From Seleniibacterium sp963677135 (GTDB lineage: Bacteria > Desulfobacterota > Desulfuromonadia > Desulfuromonadales > Geopsychrobacteraceae): a stretch of 64,000 nt of DNA. Under the pieces are notes generated by a model that searched no databases, had not been told where the DNA came from, and saw only the letters and a program-made list of their open reading frames with translations. Shown in pieces: positions 35,745 to 44,487 of the stretch. How positions within the stretch are numbered: position 1 is the stretch's first letter; each line of letters opens with the position of its first letter. Made by a program: the position numbers and the translations under genes. The stretch is taken from assembly GCA_963677135.2 (NCBI GenBank), contig CAXXLS010000012.1, forward strand, positions 186,001-250,000, read 5' to 3'.

Positions 35745-35769
35745 CCTCCCGGCGCAAGGCGCCGGGGGG
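35745..35769 (+). other. GC-rich hairpin after lpdA
   Basis: CCTCCCGGCGC (35745-35755) pairs with GCGCCGGGGGG (35759-35769) around the 3-base loop AAG, with one wobble pair. It may stabilise or end the PDH transcript, but no T-run follows. Nothing else is seen up to the next gene. Confidence 0.4.
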
Positions 35770-35975
35770 AAACCTGTCCCCCAGCTGAACGGCCAACCGC
35801 CCGATCAGATCATGGCGGCCGGAAAAATCTCCCGCCGCAGATGCGGTCGTGCCTGGTCACCCTCATGGTTACCGATAGCGACGACCTCTGAATATCATGA
35901 CATTTGAATATTACGCTCTTTGTTTTTTGCCGAAAGTGTGGTTAATATGAGCAAACTTTTGTTTGGAGAGAGCGT

Positions 35976-37256
35976 ATGCAGCCAACCGACAATCTTTTCA
36001 GGGCTTACGGCGACATTCTCAAGGAAGAACTGCTTCCCGCCATGGGCTGCACGGAGCCGATTTCCATTGCCTATGCCGCTGCCAGGGCACGTGACGTGCT
36101 GGGGAGACTGCCGGAGCGGGTGGAGATCGAGGCGAGCGGCAATATCATCAAGAATGTCAAAAGCGTGACGGTTCCCAACACCGGGGGACTGCGCGGTATC
36201 GCAGCATCCGCGGCAGCCGGAATTGTTGCCGGTCAGAGCGACCGGGTGCTTGAGGTGCTCGCCGATGTCGATGCCGAAAAGCTGGCCAGGATCGAGAACT
36301 TCCTGGCCGGTCACGACATCAGCGTCACCCCGGCGCAGAGCGGACTGGTCTTCGACCTGGTTGTCAGGGTCTTTTCCGGGGCCGACAGGGCCTCCGTACA
36401 GATTTCCCATTATCATACCAATATCGTGCGGATCGAGAGAAACGCTCAGGTCCTGTACGCCAATCAGGATTGCGACGAGGTGGAAAGTGTTGCCCTGACT
36501 GATCGGACGCTACTGAATGTGCGCGATATCCTGACGTTTGCCGAAAACGTCGATGTGGAGGATTTTGAAGATCTGCTGCAACAGCAGATCGATGACAATA
36601 TGACCATCGCCGAAGAAGGTTTGAAGGGTGACTGGGGAGCGAACATCGGCTCCGTACTCCTGGAAACCTGGGGGGACGATGTCAAGGTGCGGGCCAAGGC
36701 TTTGGCGGCCGCCGGTTCCGATGCGCGCATGAGCGGCTGCAGTTTGCCGGTGATGATTGTCGCCGGCAGCGGAAACCAGGGTATCACGGCGTCGGTTCCG
36801 GTCATTGTTTACGCCCGTGAGCTTGGCTCTGATCGCGACACCCTGTTCCGGGCCCTGATCGTGTCCAACCTGGTCACCATTCATCAGAAGACCGGCATCG
36901 GCCGATTGTCCGCCTATTGCGGAGCGGTCAGCGCCGCATGTGGCGCCGGGGCGGGAATCGCCTGGCTGCACGGCGGGCGTTTCGATAAAATCGCCCATAC
37001 CATTGTCAATGGCCTGGCGACGATCTCCGGAATTGTCTGTGACGGGGCCAAACCGTCCTGTGCGGCCAAGATCGCAACCGCAGTTGAGGCCGGGCTCCTC
37101 GGTTTTTACATGTATGAACGGGGGCAGCAATTCTATGGCGGCGATGGTATCGTCACCATGGGAGTCGAAAATACCATTGCCAATATCGGTCGCCTGGGGC
37201 GTGACGGAATGCGGGAGACGGATCGTGAGATCCTGCGGATCATGCTCGGAGAATAG
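35976..37256 (+). CDS. cyuA: L-cysteine desulfidase / serine dehydratase alpha-like (CyuA, UPF0597)
   Basis: A 426-residue iron-sulfur enzyme that breaks cysteine into pyruvate, ammonia and sulfide. The family's cysteines are seen in PAMGCTEPISIAYA near residue 25, SAACGAGAGI, and DGAKPSCAAKI, which are thought to bind a [4Fe-4S] cluster. Other marks are SGNIIKNVKSVTVPNTGG, MSGCSLPVMIVAGSGNQG and GDGIVTMGVENTI. The ATG has GGAGAG upstream. No cysteine permease or CyuR regulator is beside it. Pyruvate formed would feed the PDH encoded just upstream. It is monocistronic. Confidence 0.88.
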   Translation: MQPTDNLFRAYGDILKEELLPAMGCTEPISIAYAAARARDVLGRLPERVEIEASGNIIKNVKSVTVPNTGGLRGIAASAAAGIVAGQSDRVLEVLADVDAEKLARIENFLAGHDISVTPAQSGLVFDLVVRVFSGADRASVQISHYHTNIVRIERNAQVLYANQDCDEVESVALTDRTLLNVRDILTFAENVDVEDFEDLLQQQIDDNMTIAEEGLKGDWGANIGSVLLETWGDDVKVRAKALAAAGSDARMSGCSLPVMIVAGSGNQGITASVPVIVYARELGSDRDTLFRALIVSNLVTIHQKTGIGRLSAYCGAVSAACGAGAGIAWLHGGRFDKIAHTIVNGLATISGIVCDGAKPSCAAKIATAVEAGLLGFYMYERGQQFYGGDGIVTMGVENTIANIGRLGRDGMRETDREILRIMLGE

Positions 37257-37338
37257 GGTCCATCCCTCAGTCAACGCCGCTGTCCGGCTGACCCGTGAAC
37301 AGCGTCGGTGCCGGTCCGCGGTCCCGGTCGTCTTCCTG

Positions 37339-37369
37339 AAAAGCCCGGCTGCCAGCGGCCGGGCTTTTT
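37339..37369 (+). terminator. Rho-independent terminator after the cysteine desulfidase gene
   Basis: AAAAGCCCGGC (37339-37349) pairs with GCCGGGCTTTT (37358-37368), followed by another T. The following 300 bases (37370-37672) contain an isolated AGGAGG at 37523-37528 without a usable start codon at the right distance, and no gene I can support. Confidence 0.9.
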
Positions 37370-37672
37370 GCCGGTAGGCATTCGGAATTATATGGGGTAT
37401 GTTCTCTAGGTAAAGGGCAGAGTCGCTGAGACGGATGGTCTTGGCGACGCTGTGACCACCGGGTCTTATTCCTGAAAACAGAGGTCCCGGGGCCCGGTTG
37501 CGGACGGATCTGACCGTTTTTGAGGAGGTGACGGCCGCGACCAGGTGCTGGTCATGAAAAAAATGAATGAACTGGTTTATGCTGGTTGAGAGGGGGGAAG
37601 GGATGGTCTGCTGACGGGTGCCCGCTCCCCTTTGCTGCCGGTAGTGAAGCTGGCCGGAAAGGAGTATCGACT

Positions 37673-38740
37673 GTGCCATCTTTAGATTTTGAACAGGAAA
37701 AGCAGCGTTTCAGAAGTTTCTACGACGACAACCGGGTTCTCCTGGAAGAAGCCAAGAATGCCTGCATCAGTGCTGCGGTGATGCTTCTCAAGCAATATGA
37801 CGTCGGCGAAATCACCAAGATTGAAGGTCGGGTCAAGAAGCGGGAAGAGTGCATCAAAAAATTCCAGCGCAAGTATCAGTATCGTCTTGAAGCCGAGGAA
37901 CAGCCTTACGAGATAAAGGATTACCTGTCGGATCTGCTGGGCATCCGCATTGTCTGCCTGTACGAGGACCAGATCCCGCGTATTTCAGAGGTTCTGCAAC
38001 AGCACTTCAAGGTTCTGGAGGTGACGGACCGCATTTCCGTGCTGGAGAAAACCCAGGACCTGTTCGGTTACAAGGGGCTGCACATGGACCTGGAATACAA
38101 TGAACGGATGCATACGCCCGCCAAGCACGAACCGCTGCTGGGTCTGACCGTCGAGGTCCAGATCCGGTCCCTGATTCAGGATGCCTGGAGCGTGCTGGAT
38201 CACAAGATCAAGTACAAAAAATCGATTCCGACCGACCTGAAGCGCCGTATCAATATTCTGGCGGCGCTGTTCGAGCTTGCCGACCGCGAGTTTATCGAGT
38301 TGCGCAATGCCACCAGCGCCCTGATGCAGCTGGAAACCGATCTGCCGGTGCATGAAGACGTCGCGGCCACTGAAGAGGCGGACGCGGTCAGGTCCGTCTC
38401 CGGGAGCGGCAAACAGATCAACGCCTTCAACTTCCTGCGGGTCGCCAGCCATTTCTTCAAGGATTTCGATTTCAAAGACTACAAGGTCGATAACTTTGTC
38501 CAGGAAATCCTGCGCCTGGATAAAGGGTTCAGCCGTGCCGATCTCCACCAGGGGCTGGTTGAGAATATCAAAAAGGTCAAGGAGTACCGCGAAGAATTTC
38601 TCAGCAGAAATCCCGATCACTCATTCGGACCTTATACCACGATCCGTCACTGCCTTTATCTTCATGACAGGGAGCGTCTTGACAGAATCCTCTCGCGGGG
38701 CCCGCGAGAGCGCTTTGAGCAGTGGCTCAAGGACCACTGA
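37673..38740 (+). CDS. RelA/SpoT synthetase-domain protein
   Basis: A 355-residue cytosolic protein with a (p)ppGpp synthetase-like domain (about residues 25-210) and a helical C-terminal part. Family marks are IEGRVKKREECIKKFQRK, IKDYLSDLLGIRIVCLYEDQI, DLFGYKGLHMDLEY and the catalytic-Glu stretch LTVEVQIRSLIQDAWSVLDHK. No HD hydrolase, TGS or ACT domain is present, so it is a small, single-function alarmone synthetase or a toxin-like relative (e.g. those that pyrophosphorylate ATP or tRNA). Nothing here tells which. The GTG start at 37673 follows AAAGGAG by eight bases. No obvious antitoxin partner is adjacent; the next gene converges after eight bases. Confidence 0.75.
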   Translation: MPSLDFEQEKQRFRSFYDDNRVLLEEAKNACISAAVMLLKQYDVGEITKIEGRVKKREECIKKFQRKYQYRLEAEEQPYEIKDYLSDLLGIRIVCLYEDQIPRISEVLQQHFKVLEVTDRISVLEKTQDLFGYKGLHMDLEYNERMHTPAKHEPLLGLTVEVQIRSLIQDAWSVLDHKIKYKKSIPTDLKRRINILAALFELADREFIELRNATSALMQLETDLPVHEDVAATEEADAVRSVSGSGKQINAFNFLRVASHFFKDFDFKDYKVDNFVQEILRLDKGFSRADLHQGLVENIKKVKEYREEFLSRNPDHSFGPYTTIRHCLYLHDRERLDRILSRGPRERFEQWLKDH

Positions 38741-38748
38741 TTCTCCGG

Positions 38749-39735
38749 TCAGAACCGGGTGCGCAGGGCAAGGTGAAAAACGACGTCCGGCGCCGAATCG
38801 ACAATTATATCCTCGCTGACTCCCAGATCCAGGCTGGTCGCGTCGCCCAGTTCGAGGGTGCCCCCCATGACGAGCTGGGCGGACGCTCCCAGCTCGTCGA
38901 GTCGACTGTCTTCGTACATGGCCGTATGGCCGTCGATCTGGATTTTGAAGGCCACCCTGTCAAACGCTTGCCAGGCGCTTCCCAGGCTGCCGAAACCCGC
39001 AACATTGCGGTGCTGGTGGTCGAGAACATCGCCGTCGGTCATCAGCAGTAACCCGATGGAGCCGAACAGGCCCACGGACCCCTGCCGCTGGAGATTCTCC
39101 GCACTGAGCCAGATGGCCAGGTCGGTACTGCCGCTGCCGAGGAGCTTGTCCGTGTCCCCGGTGGGCAGTTTCAGGCTGGTTCTCAGGGCGAGATGGCTGT
39201 CATGCGAATTCCAGAACTGCCAGCCCCCCGTCAGGCGCAGATCGCCGAACCCGCCCTCCTCCTGGTCCAGGGACAGGGCCGTGCCGTTGTTTCGATAGTC
39301 ATAGAGCAGGCGGTCTTCCGGCTGGTCGTCCCGTTCCCCCTGGGGAAGGCCGAAAAAGTCATGCCAGTTCTTGATGAAGTTATCGAGAAAGCCCTCGCGG
39401 TGCATGACGTAGGGGATTTCCATGCCCACCTCGAAATCATTGCCGATTCCGCGGCGTGCCGCCAGGGTCAGGCGATAGGTTTCGCCATCCAGCTCGATCC
39501 TTTCGTCACCGTTGCTGGAGCGGCTGCTGAGGCTGGCGATATCGGTACGAAACGTCAGCTCCGTCGCCTGGTCAGGCAGCACGGTGGCCGGCATGGTGGC
39601 CGGCAACCCGTAAATAGCCACCAGGGGACTCTGGTTGGAGGTCGCGAAGGGGGTGAGTTCCTGGGACCAGACGATTGAGGGTACAAACAGGCTGGCAATG
39701 ATCACGACGACATTGACTGTTTTTGGGAAAAGCAT
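38749..39735 (-). CDS. DUF3187 outer-membrane protein
   Basis: A 328-residue exported protein with a signal peptide (MLFPKTVNVVVIIASLFVPSIVWS). The body alternates short beta strands rich in Gly, Thr and aromatic residues, and the chain ends ...LALRTRF with a C-terminal Phe, as in outer-membrane beta-barrels. It resembles DUF3187 proteins (early PLVAIYGLP, EVGMEIPYVMHREGFLDNFI, LRTSLKLPTGD). Function unknown, perhaps a porin-like barrel. Its 3' end faces the RelA/SpoT gene. It is the last GC-rich gene before the AT-rich block. Confidence 0.7.
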   Translation of the reverse strand: MLFPKTVNVVVIIASLFVPSIVWSQELTPFATSNQSPLVAIYGLPATMPATVLPDQATELTFRTDIASLSSRSSNGDERIELDGETYRLTLAARRGIGNDFEVGMEIPYVMHREGFLDNFIKNWHDFFGLPQGERDDQPEDRLLYDYRNNGTALSLDQEEGGFGDLRLTGGWQFWNSHDSHLALRTSLKLPTGDTDKLLGSGSTDLAIWLSAENLQRQGSVGLFGSIGLLLMTDGDVLDHQHRNVAGFGSLGSAWQAFDRVAFKIQIDGHTAMYEDSRLDELGASAQLVMGGTLELGDATSLDLGVSEDIIVDSAPDVVFHLALRTRF

Positions 39736-40165
39736 TGTATTTTGTCCTTGTATTAAAGGTTGGAGATGGTTCTCTTTAGATATCCATTTTTTTTAATGCC
39801 TTTCATATCGTTGTTTTGTCATAGATGATAACTTGAATTCAACTATTTTGGTGACGATTGATCCCGCGAGATCTATGAAATGTTGCTATGCTGTGGTGCA
39901 AGGTGCTTTTTGCTGGAATGATGATTTAAAATTGACCACAAGTGAGGAAAGCCGTTCATTTGATGCAAAAAATGGTTTTTCCCGCTCGGGATCAGCCCGC
40001 TTCCTGTTTTTGGAGTACACTTGGGGTCTGGGCAGGCTTAGTCAATAGCAGTAAGGACAACTTCCCGAGATATGGCCAGTCTCAGCGTCTTCTGGCAATA
40101 TCTGGGTGTTAGGTAAAATCATGTTGTTTCGTCTGAGGTCTAACCAACTTTAAAAGTAGGATACC
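39736..40165. other. AT-rich intergenic region at the edge of the low-GC block
   Basis: 430 bases between the DUF3187 gene and the sigma-54 activator. Base composition shifts here from GC-rich to AT-rich. I see no gene, tRNA or repeat end that would mark an insertion junction, and no convincing promoter. Confidence 0.3.
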
Positions 40166-41548
40166 ATGCCAAGGGACACAAGGATTAAGGCTGATTCTGG
40201 GGCGCTTATCGAACCACTCGCAGTTTCTATCCTCAATTCAATCAATGATGGAGTTCTGGTTGCGGATACTGAAGGTGTCATTCTTTTTACCAATCCGGAA
40301 TACTCTCGAATTATAGGCGTTCCTGCTGATAAGTTGTTGCACAAAAATCTGGCAGACGTTCGTCCCGGAGCTATTCTGCCGTCTGTGATAAGAACGGGAA
40401 AAGCCATGTCCGGGGTTTATCGAGAGGTTGGTGATGCCCGTTATGTCGTTGATATGGCACCTATTATTGTAAATGGAAGTACCGTTGGTGGGGTGTCAAT
40501 TGTAAAAAATATCACCGAAGTTAAAAAGCTTTCCGAGGCCTTGGCCAATGCCGAAAAATCATTAAAAAATCTCCAGGGCACAGTCGCTCATTTATTTCGG
40601 TCCAAATTTCAATTACATCAGCTCAAAAGAGTTTCGGATAAATTCAATCAGATGCTTTCCCTGGCCGAGCGAGCGGCGTTAGGGGATGCGAATATTTTAA
40701 TTCTGGGAGAAAGTGGTACGGGAAAGGAACTGATAGCTCAAGGAATTCATGCTGCAAGCCGGCGCAAAAATGGTCCATTTATTCCGGTCAATTGTGCTGC
40801 TATCCCCCACGTTTTACTTGAAAGTGAGCTGTTTGGCTATGCTGAAGGTGCTTTTACTGGAGCAAAGCGCGGTGGCAAGCTCGGGCTGTTTCAAATGGCC
40901 GATAAAGGGACGTTGTTCCTTGATGAAATAGGTGATATGCATTTCGATATGCAGGCCAAACTTTTACGCCTTCTGCAGGAACACAAGGTTCGTCGGGTTG
41001 GTGAACTGCAAGAGCAGGAATACGACGTTCGCATTATTGCGGCAACCAATCAGGACCTTGAGTTGATGGTTAAAAAAGGGCGTTTTCGGGAAGATCTGTT
41101 GTATCGCCTCAATGTCTTTCAGTTAAGGGTTCCTCCACTGCGGGAACGGAAAGAGGATATCATTGATCTCAGCCTTTATTTCGCCAGGGAATATCTGGAA
41201 GGAGAAAAGTTTTTACTTTCGGATGAAGTAACGCAGACTCTGCTGAGATACGATTGGCCAGGCAATATTCGTGAACTGAAAAATGTCATCGAGTTTGTAT
41301 GCAATATGGTCGATCGTGATGAATCTGTTTGTCGCCAGCACCTTCCTGAGCGGTTGCAGGCCTTCTCTTGTCTGCCCTCGTCTGCAGCGGGAAAATTGCA
41401 ACCTTTAGCGTCGCAGGTTAAAAAATTTGAGAAACAGTTGCTGCATGAACTGCTAGCCAGTGAGGGGCAGTCTCTGGAGAGTAAAAAACGGATTTGCCAA
41501 GCTTTGGGGATTTCTTTGGCGACCCTTTACAGGAAGTTGGAGGGGTGA
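40166..41548 (+). CDS. PAS-domain sigma-54 dependent transcriptional activator
   Basis: A 460-residue enhancer-binding protein. An N-terminal PAS domain (about 20-125: ILNSINDGVLVADTEGVILFTNPEYSRIIG) senses a ligand. The AAA+ domain has Walker A GESGTGKE (near residue 182), the sigma-54 contact loop GAFTGA, Walker B GTLFLDEIGDM and the R-finger region RVPPLRERKEDI. A Fis-type helix-turn-helix closes the protein (KKRICQALGISLATLYRKLEG). There is no receiver domain, so it is not part of a two-component pair. It sits just before three identical palindromes and a sigma-54 promoter that leads into the CitMHS-AtuA operon, so it very likely activates that operon in response to its substrate. Codon use is AT-rich compared with the rest of the window. 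Confidence 0.9.
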   Translation: MPRDTRIKADSGALIEPLAVSILNSINDGVLVADTEGVILFTNPEYSRIIGVPADKLLHKNLADVRPGAILPSVIRTGKAMSGVYREVGDARYVVDMAPIIVNGSTVGGVSIVKNITEVKKLSEALANAEKSLKNLQGTVAHLFRSKFQLHQLKRVSDKFNQMLSLAERAALGDANILILGESGTGKELIAQGIHAASRRKNGPFIPVNCAAIPHVLLESELFGYAEGAFTGAKRGGKLGLFQMADKGTLFLDEIGDMHFDMQAKLLRLLQEHKVRRVGELQEQEYDVRIIAATNQDLELMVKKGRFREDLLYRLNVFQLRVPPLRERKEDIIDLSLYFAREYLEGEKFLLSDEVTQTLLRYDWPGNIRELKNVIEFVCNMVDRDESVCRQHLPERLQAFSCLPSSAAGKLQPLASQVKKFEKQLLHELLASEGQSLESKKRICQALGISLATLYRKLEG

Positions 41549-41663
41549 TTTCTCAAGTATGAGAAACTGAATGTCCCTTCTCACTTTTGAGAAACATGTC
41601 TCAGCGCCCATTTCTACGGTTTTCTTTTCATAAAACTACAAATCCGCTTCTCAAATATGAGAA
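41549..41663 (+). promoter_or_regulatory. Three palindromic activator sites TTCTCA-N4-TGAGAA
   Basis: Perfect inverted repeats of the same core lie at 41549-41566 (TTTCTCA-AGTA-TGAGAAA), 41578-41593 (TTCTCA-CTTT-TGAGAA) and 41648-41663 (TTCTCA-AATA-TGAGAA). They lie 65-180 bases upstream of the -24/-12 promoter, the usual place for sigma-54 enhancer sites. Centres are 28 and 70 bases apart. They are probably bound by the activator encoded just before them. Confidence 0.75.
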
Positions 41664-41676
41664 GCGGATTTTATTT
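41641..41676 (+). terminator. Terminator-like hairpin of the activator gene, built around the third site
   Basis: The third palindrome is extended to perfect 13-base arms (41641-41653 with 41658-41670; outer part AATCCGC/GCGGATT) followed by TTATTTAT. It can work both as a terminator for the activator gene and as a DNA site. Confidence 0.55.
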
Positions 41677-41727
41677 ATAATGCCTTTCTGTTTTTTAAGT
41701 AGCTAAAATATAGTGCAAAATCACAAA

Positions 41728-41743
41728 TGGCATCAAGTTTGCT
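41728..41743 (+). promoter_or_regulatory. Sigma-54 promoter of the CitMHS-AtuA operon
   Basis: TGGCAT-CAAGT-TTGCT matches the -24/-12 consensus at all but one position; GG (41729-41730) and GC (41741-41742) are ten bases apart. The start would be near 41754, about 50 bases before the transporter ATG. Confidence 0.75.
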
Positions 41744-41804
41744 CAAGGCGCTTATGCAGAGTTTAAAAACTGTTTTTCACCATCAACTAAACAAGGAGGT
41801 TTGT

Positions 41805-43103
41805 ATGTTGGCTTTCTGGGGTTTCTGCATTATCGCTGTGCTTCTGGTTTTGGTCATGACCAAGCGTACGTCAGTTCTAGTGGCTTTGGTAGGGGTACCA
41901 ATAATTTTTGGATTGATAGCGGGGTTAGGTCCGGAACTTGGAAAGCTTATGCTTGGGGGTCTGAAAGGCGTCGCTGCAACAGGGATTATGCTGACCTTTG
42001 CGATTCTTTATTTCAGTGTCATGAATGATGCGGGGATGTTCGATCCCATTATAAAGGGCATTATCCGTTTTGGCGGGAAAGATCCAGTCAAAATCGTTAT
42101 GGGAACCGCACTGATTGCCATGGTGGCACACCTTGATGGTTCCGGGGCGTCAACATTTCTGGTGTGCATACCAGCCATGTTGCCAATCTACGACAAACTC
42201 CAAATTGACAGAAGAATCCTTGCTTGTGTTGCCGCTTTAGGCGCAGGAACAATGAATGTCGTTCCATGGGGTGGACCGACTTTACGCGCGGCAACATCGT
42301 TACACCTGGAAATGACAGATCTTTTCAATCCTGTTCTTCCTGCGTTTATTGCAGGACTGTTTACCGTACTTGGAATCTGTTACTGGCTGGGTAAAGGGGA
42401 GAAGATGCGTTTGGGCAACTTGCCTGCTGATATGCAAGTACAGTTGGATGAACACATGTTTGATGACAATTCTGAACTTAAGCGACCCAAGTTGTTCTGG
42501 TTCAATATCATTTTGACTATTCTGGCAATCGTTTGCCTGGTTAAAGGAATTCTACCTCTTCCTGCCGTATTTGTTGTCGGCCTCGCGATAGCGCTGCTTG
42601 TTAATTACCCTGATGTGAAGATTCAGCAGGAACGTATCACTGCACATGGGCAGGCAGCGATCCTGATGATTTCAATTATTTTTGCGGCAGGTATCTTTAC
42701 TGGGATCATGAAAGGTTCGGGCATGATCAAGGAGCTTGCCGAGGCCATCGTGTCTTTTGTTCCCCAAGGAATTGGCGGGCATATACCCGTCCTGACGGGT
42801 ATCACCTCAATGCCGGCGAGTCTGCTGTTCGACCCTGATTCATATTATTTTGGTGTTCTTCCGGTTCTTGCCTCTGCAGCCGAAGCCTTTGGTGTTGCGG
42901 GAGTCGAGGTTGCACGAGCCGCAATTCTTGGTCAGATGACAACAGGGTTTCCGGTTAGTCCGCTGACTGCTTCCACCTTCTTGCTCATCGGCCTGGCTGG
43001 AGTTGATCTTGGGGATCATCAAAAGAAGACAATTCCTTTGGCATTTCTGGTTACTTTGGTGATGGTTTTTGTTGCTGTGATCACCGGCGCCATAAGGCTT
43101 TGA
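41805..43103 (+). CDS. CitMHS-family transporter (citrate-metal:proton symporter family)
   Basis: A 432-residue inner-membrane protein with about 11-12 hydrophobic segments. It follows the CitMHS pattern: MTKRTSVLVALVGVPIIFGL, ILYFSVMNDAGMFDP, MVAHLDGSGASTFLVCIPAMLPIYDKL, MNVVPWGGPTLRAATSL, and FAAGIFTGIMKGSGM. The family moves citrate complexed with Mg or Ca, but members also carry other carboxylates. AAGGAGG stands six bases before the ATG at 41805. It is the first gene of a sigma-54 controlled operon whose other members are the two AtuA parts, thiolase and CoA-transferase, so the real substrate is probably an organic acid broken down to an acetoacetate-level product. AT-rich codons. Confidence 0.85.
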   Translation: MLAFWGFCIIAVLLVLVMTKRTSVLVALVGVPIIFGLIAGLGPELGKLMLGGLKGVAATGIMLTFAILYFSVMNDAGMFDPIIKGIIRFGGKDPVKIVMGTALIAMVAHLDGSGASTFLVCIPAMLPIYDKLQIDRRILACVAALGAGTMNVVPWGGPTLRAATSLHLEMTDLFNPVLPAFIAGLFTVLGICYWLGKGEKMRLGNLPADMQVQLDEHMFDDNSELKRPKLFWFNIILTILAIVCLVKGILPLPAVFVVGLAIALLVNYPDVKIQQERITAHGQAAILMISIIFAAGIFTGIMKGSGMIKELAEAIVSFVPQGIGGHIPVLTGITSMPASLLFDPDSYYFGVLPVLASAAEAFGVAGVEVARAAILGQMTTGFPVSPLTASTFLLIGLAGVDLGDHQKKTIPLAFLVTLVMVFVAVITGAIRL

Positions 43104-43127
43104 TAGCGATTTTGCAGGAGAAATTGC

Positions 43128-44486
43128 ATGACTTTGAAAAATACGAATACTGTTGTCATTGGTGCCGGAGCGGGATATTCGGGCGACCGGATTGAACCGG
43201 CTGAGGAATTGGTTCGAAGTGGCAAGCTCGATTACATCTGTTTTGAATGTCTGGCCGAGAGAACGATTGCCCTGGCCCAACTCAAAAAAACGAAAGATCC
43301 TCTCGATGGCTATGATCCGTTGCTTATCGAGAGAATGGAGCGGATGCTGCCTCTTTGTCACGAAAATAAAGTAAAACTGATTACAAATATGGGGGCAGCC
43401 AATCCGTTGGCTGCGCTCGATAAAACACTCGAAATCGCCAGAAAGCATAACCTTAAAGGGCTTAAAATAGCCGCTGTCTATGGGGATGATGTGGCCGATG
43501 TTGTTAAGCAGATTGATCCGGTTGTCCTGGAAACTGAAAGACCTCTGAGTGAGTCGATCGATGAAATCGTCTCGGCCAACACTTATCTCGGAATTGAGAG
43601 TATTCTGCCTGCTTTGAGGCAGGGGGCCGATGTGATCATAACGGGGCGGGTTTCCGATCCTGCCCTCTTTTTGGCTCCTTTGGTTTATGAGTTTGGCTGG
43701 AGCCTGGAGGATTGGTCACTTCTGGGCAAGGGGACCGTCATCGGTCATCTTCTCGAGTGTGCTGGACAGATTACTGGCGGTTATTACGCCGAACCGGGCA
43801 AGAAGGATGTTCCCGATTTTGCCAATCTCGGTTTTCCATACATGGAAGTTCAGGAAAATGGAGATGCCGTTGTCACAAAGTTGCCCACTCAGGGTGGCAA
43901 AGTCGTGCCTTCAACCTGTAAAGAGCAACTGATTTATGAGATTCATGATCCGAGCAGATACCTGACTCCTGATGTCACGGCCGATTTTTCAAAAGTCTCC
44001 TTTGAAGAGGTTGGCGAGGATCGCGTTCGTGTTTCAGGAGGAGACGGTGGTCCTAAGCCAGAGGAATTGAAAGTCAGCATCGGTTATCACGGAGGTTATA
44101 TCGGCGAAGGTGCCATCGGCTATGCAGGACCTGGGGCCGTTGCCCGTGCTGAGTTGGCTGCCGAAACAGTGCGAAAAAGACTTGAGATTATCGGTGCAAG
44201 ATATTCCGAAATCCGTTTTGACCTCGTTGGAGTCAATGCTCTGCATCGGGAAGCGTCAGATACCGGCAGTTATGAACCTTACGAAGTTTTGTTAAGGGTC
44301 GCGGCAAAAACTGACACGGCAGAGGAGGCTGCTTTAATCGGTAGAGAAGTGGAAACACTCTACACCAACGGGCCTGCCGGTGGCGGGGGCGCAACGAAAG
44401 GTGTTCGTGAGATTATTGCTGTCATGTCGGCATTTATCCCGCGAGAGGCAGTGACGCGGCAATTGGCCGTTAAGGAGGTCGCATAA
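43128..44486 (+). CDS. AtuA-family protein (DUF1446), large subunit
   Basis: A 452-residue soluble protein of the AtuA/DUF1446 family. The first AtuA is needed for citronellol (acyclic terpene) use in Pseudomonas, but the reaction of the family is not established to my knowledge. Family stretches are VIGAGAGYSGDRIEPAEELV, GRVSDPALFLAPLVYEFGW, HLLECAGQITGGYYAEPG, DVPDFANLGFPYMEV, and near the end TNGPAGGGGATKGV. It lies 24 bases after the transporter and one base before the small AtuA part. The set has no biotin carboxylase or acyl-CoA carboxylase, unlike the Atu terpene cluster, so a different substrate is likely. Confidence 0.8.
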   Translation: MTLKNTNTVVIGAGAGYSGDRIEPAEELVRSGKLDYICFECLAERTIALAQLKKTKDPLDGYDPLLIERMERMLPLCHENKVKLITNMGAANPLAALDKTLEIARKHNLKGLKIAAVYGDDVADVVKQIDPVVLETERPLSESIDEIVSANTYLGIESILPALRQGADVIITGRVSDPALFLAPLVYEFGWSLEDWSLLGKGTVIGHLLECAGQITGGYYAEPGKKDVPDFANLGFPYMEVQENGDAVVTKLPTQGGKVVPSTCKEQLIYEIHDPSRYLTPDVTADFSKVSFEEVGEDRVRVSGGDGGPKPEELKVSIGYHGGYIGEGAIGYAGPGAVARAELAAETVRKRLEIIGARYSEIRFDLVGVNALHREASDTGSYEPYEVLLRVAAKTDTAEEAALIGREVETLYTNGPAGGGGATKGVREIIAVMSAFIPREAVTRQLAVKEVA

Positions 44487-44487
44487 A

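Noticed and set aside
37523..37600. Leader peptide after the AGGAGG at 37523
   Set aside because: No ATG, GTG or TTG stands at a working distance; the next ATG is about 25 bases away and opens only a very short frame.
39833..40048. 71-codon forward frame before the sigma-54 activator
   Set aside because: It has no ribosome site and no family marks, and lies in an AT-rich intergenic stretch where chance frames are less telling.
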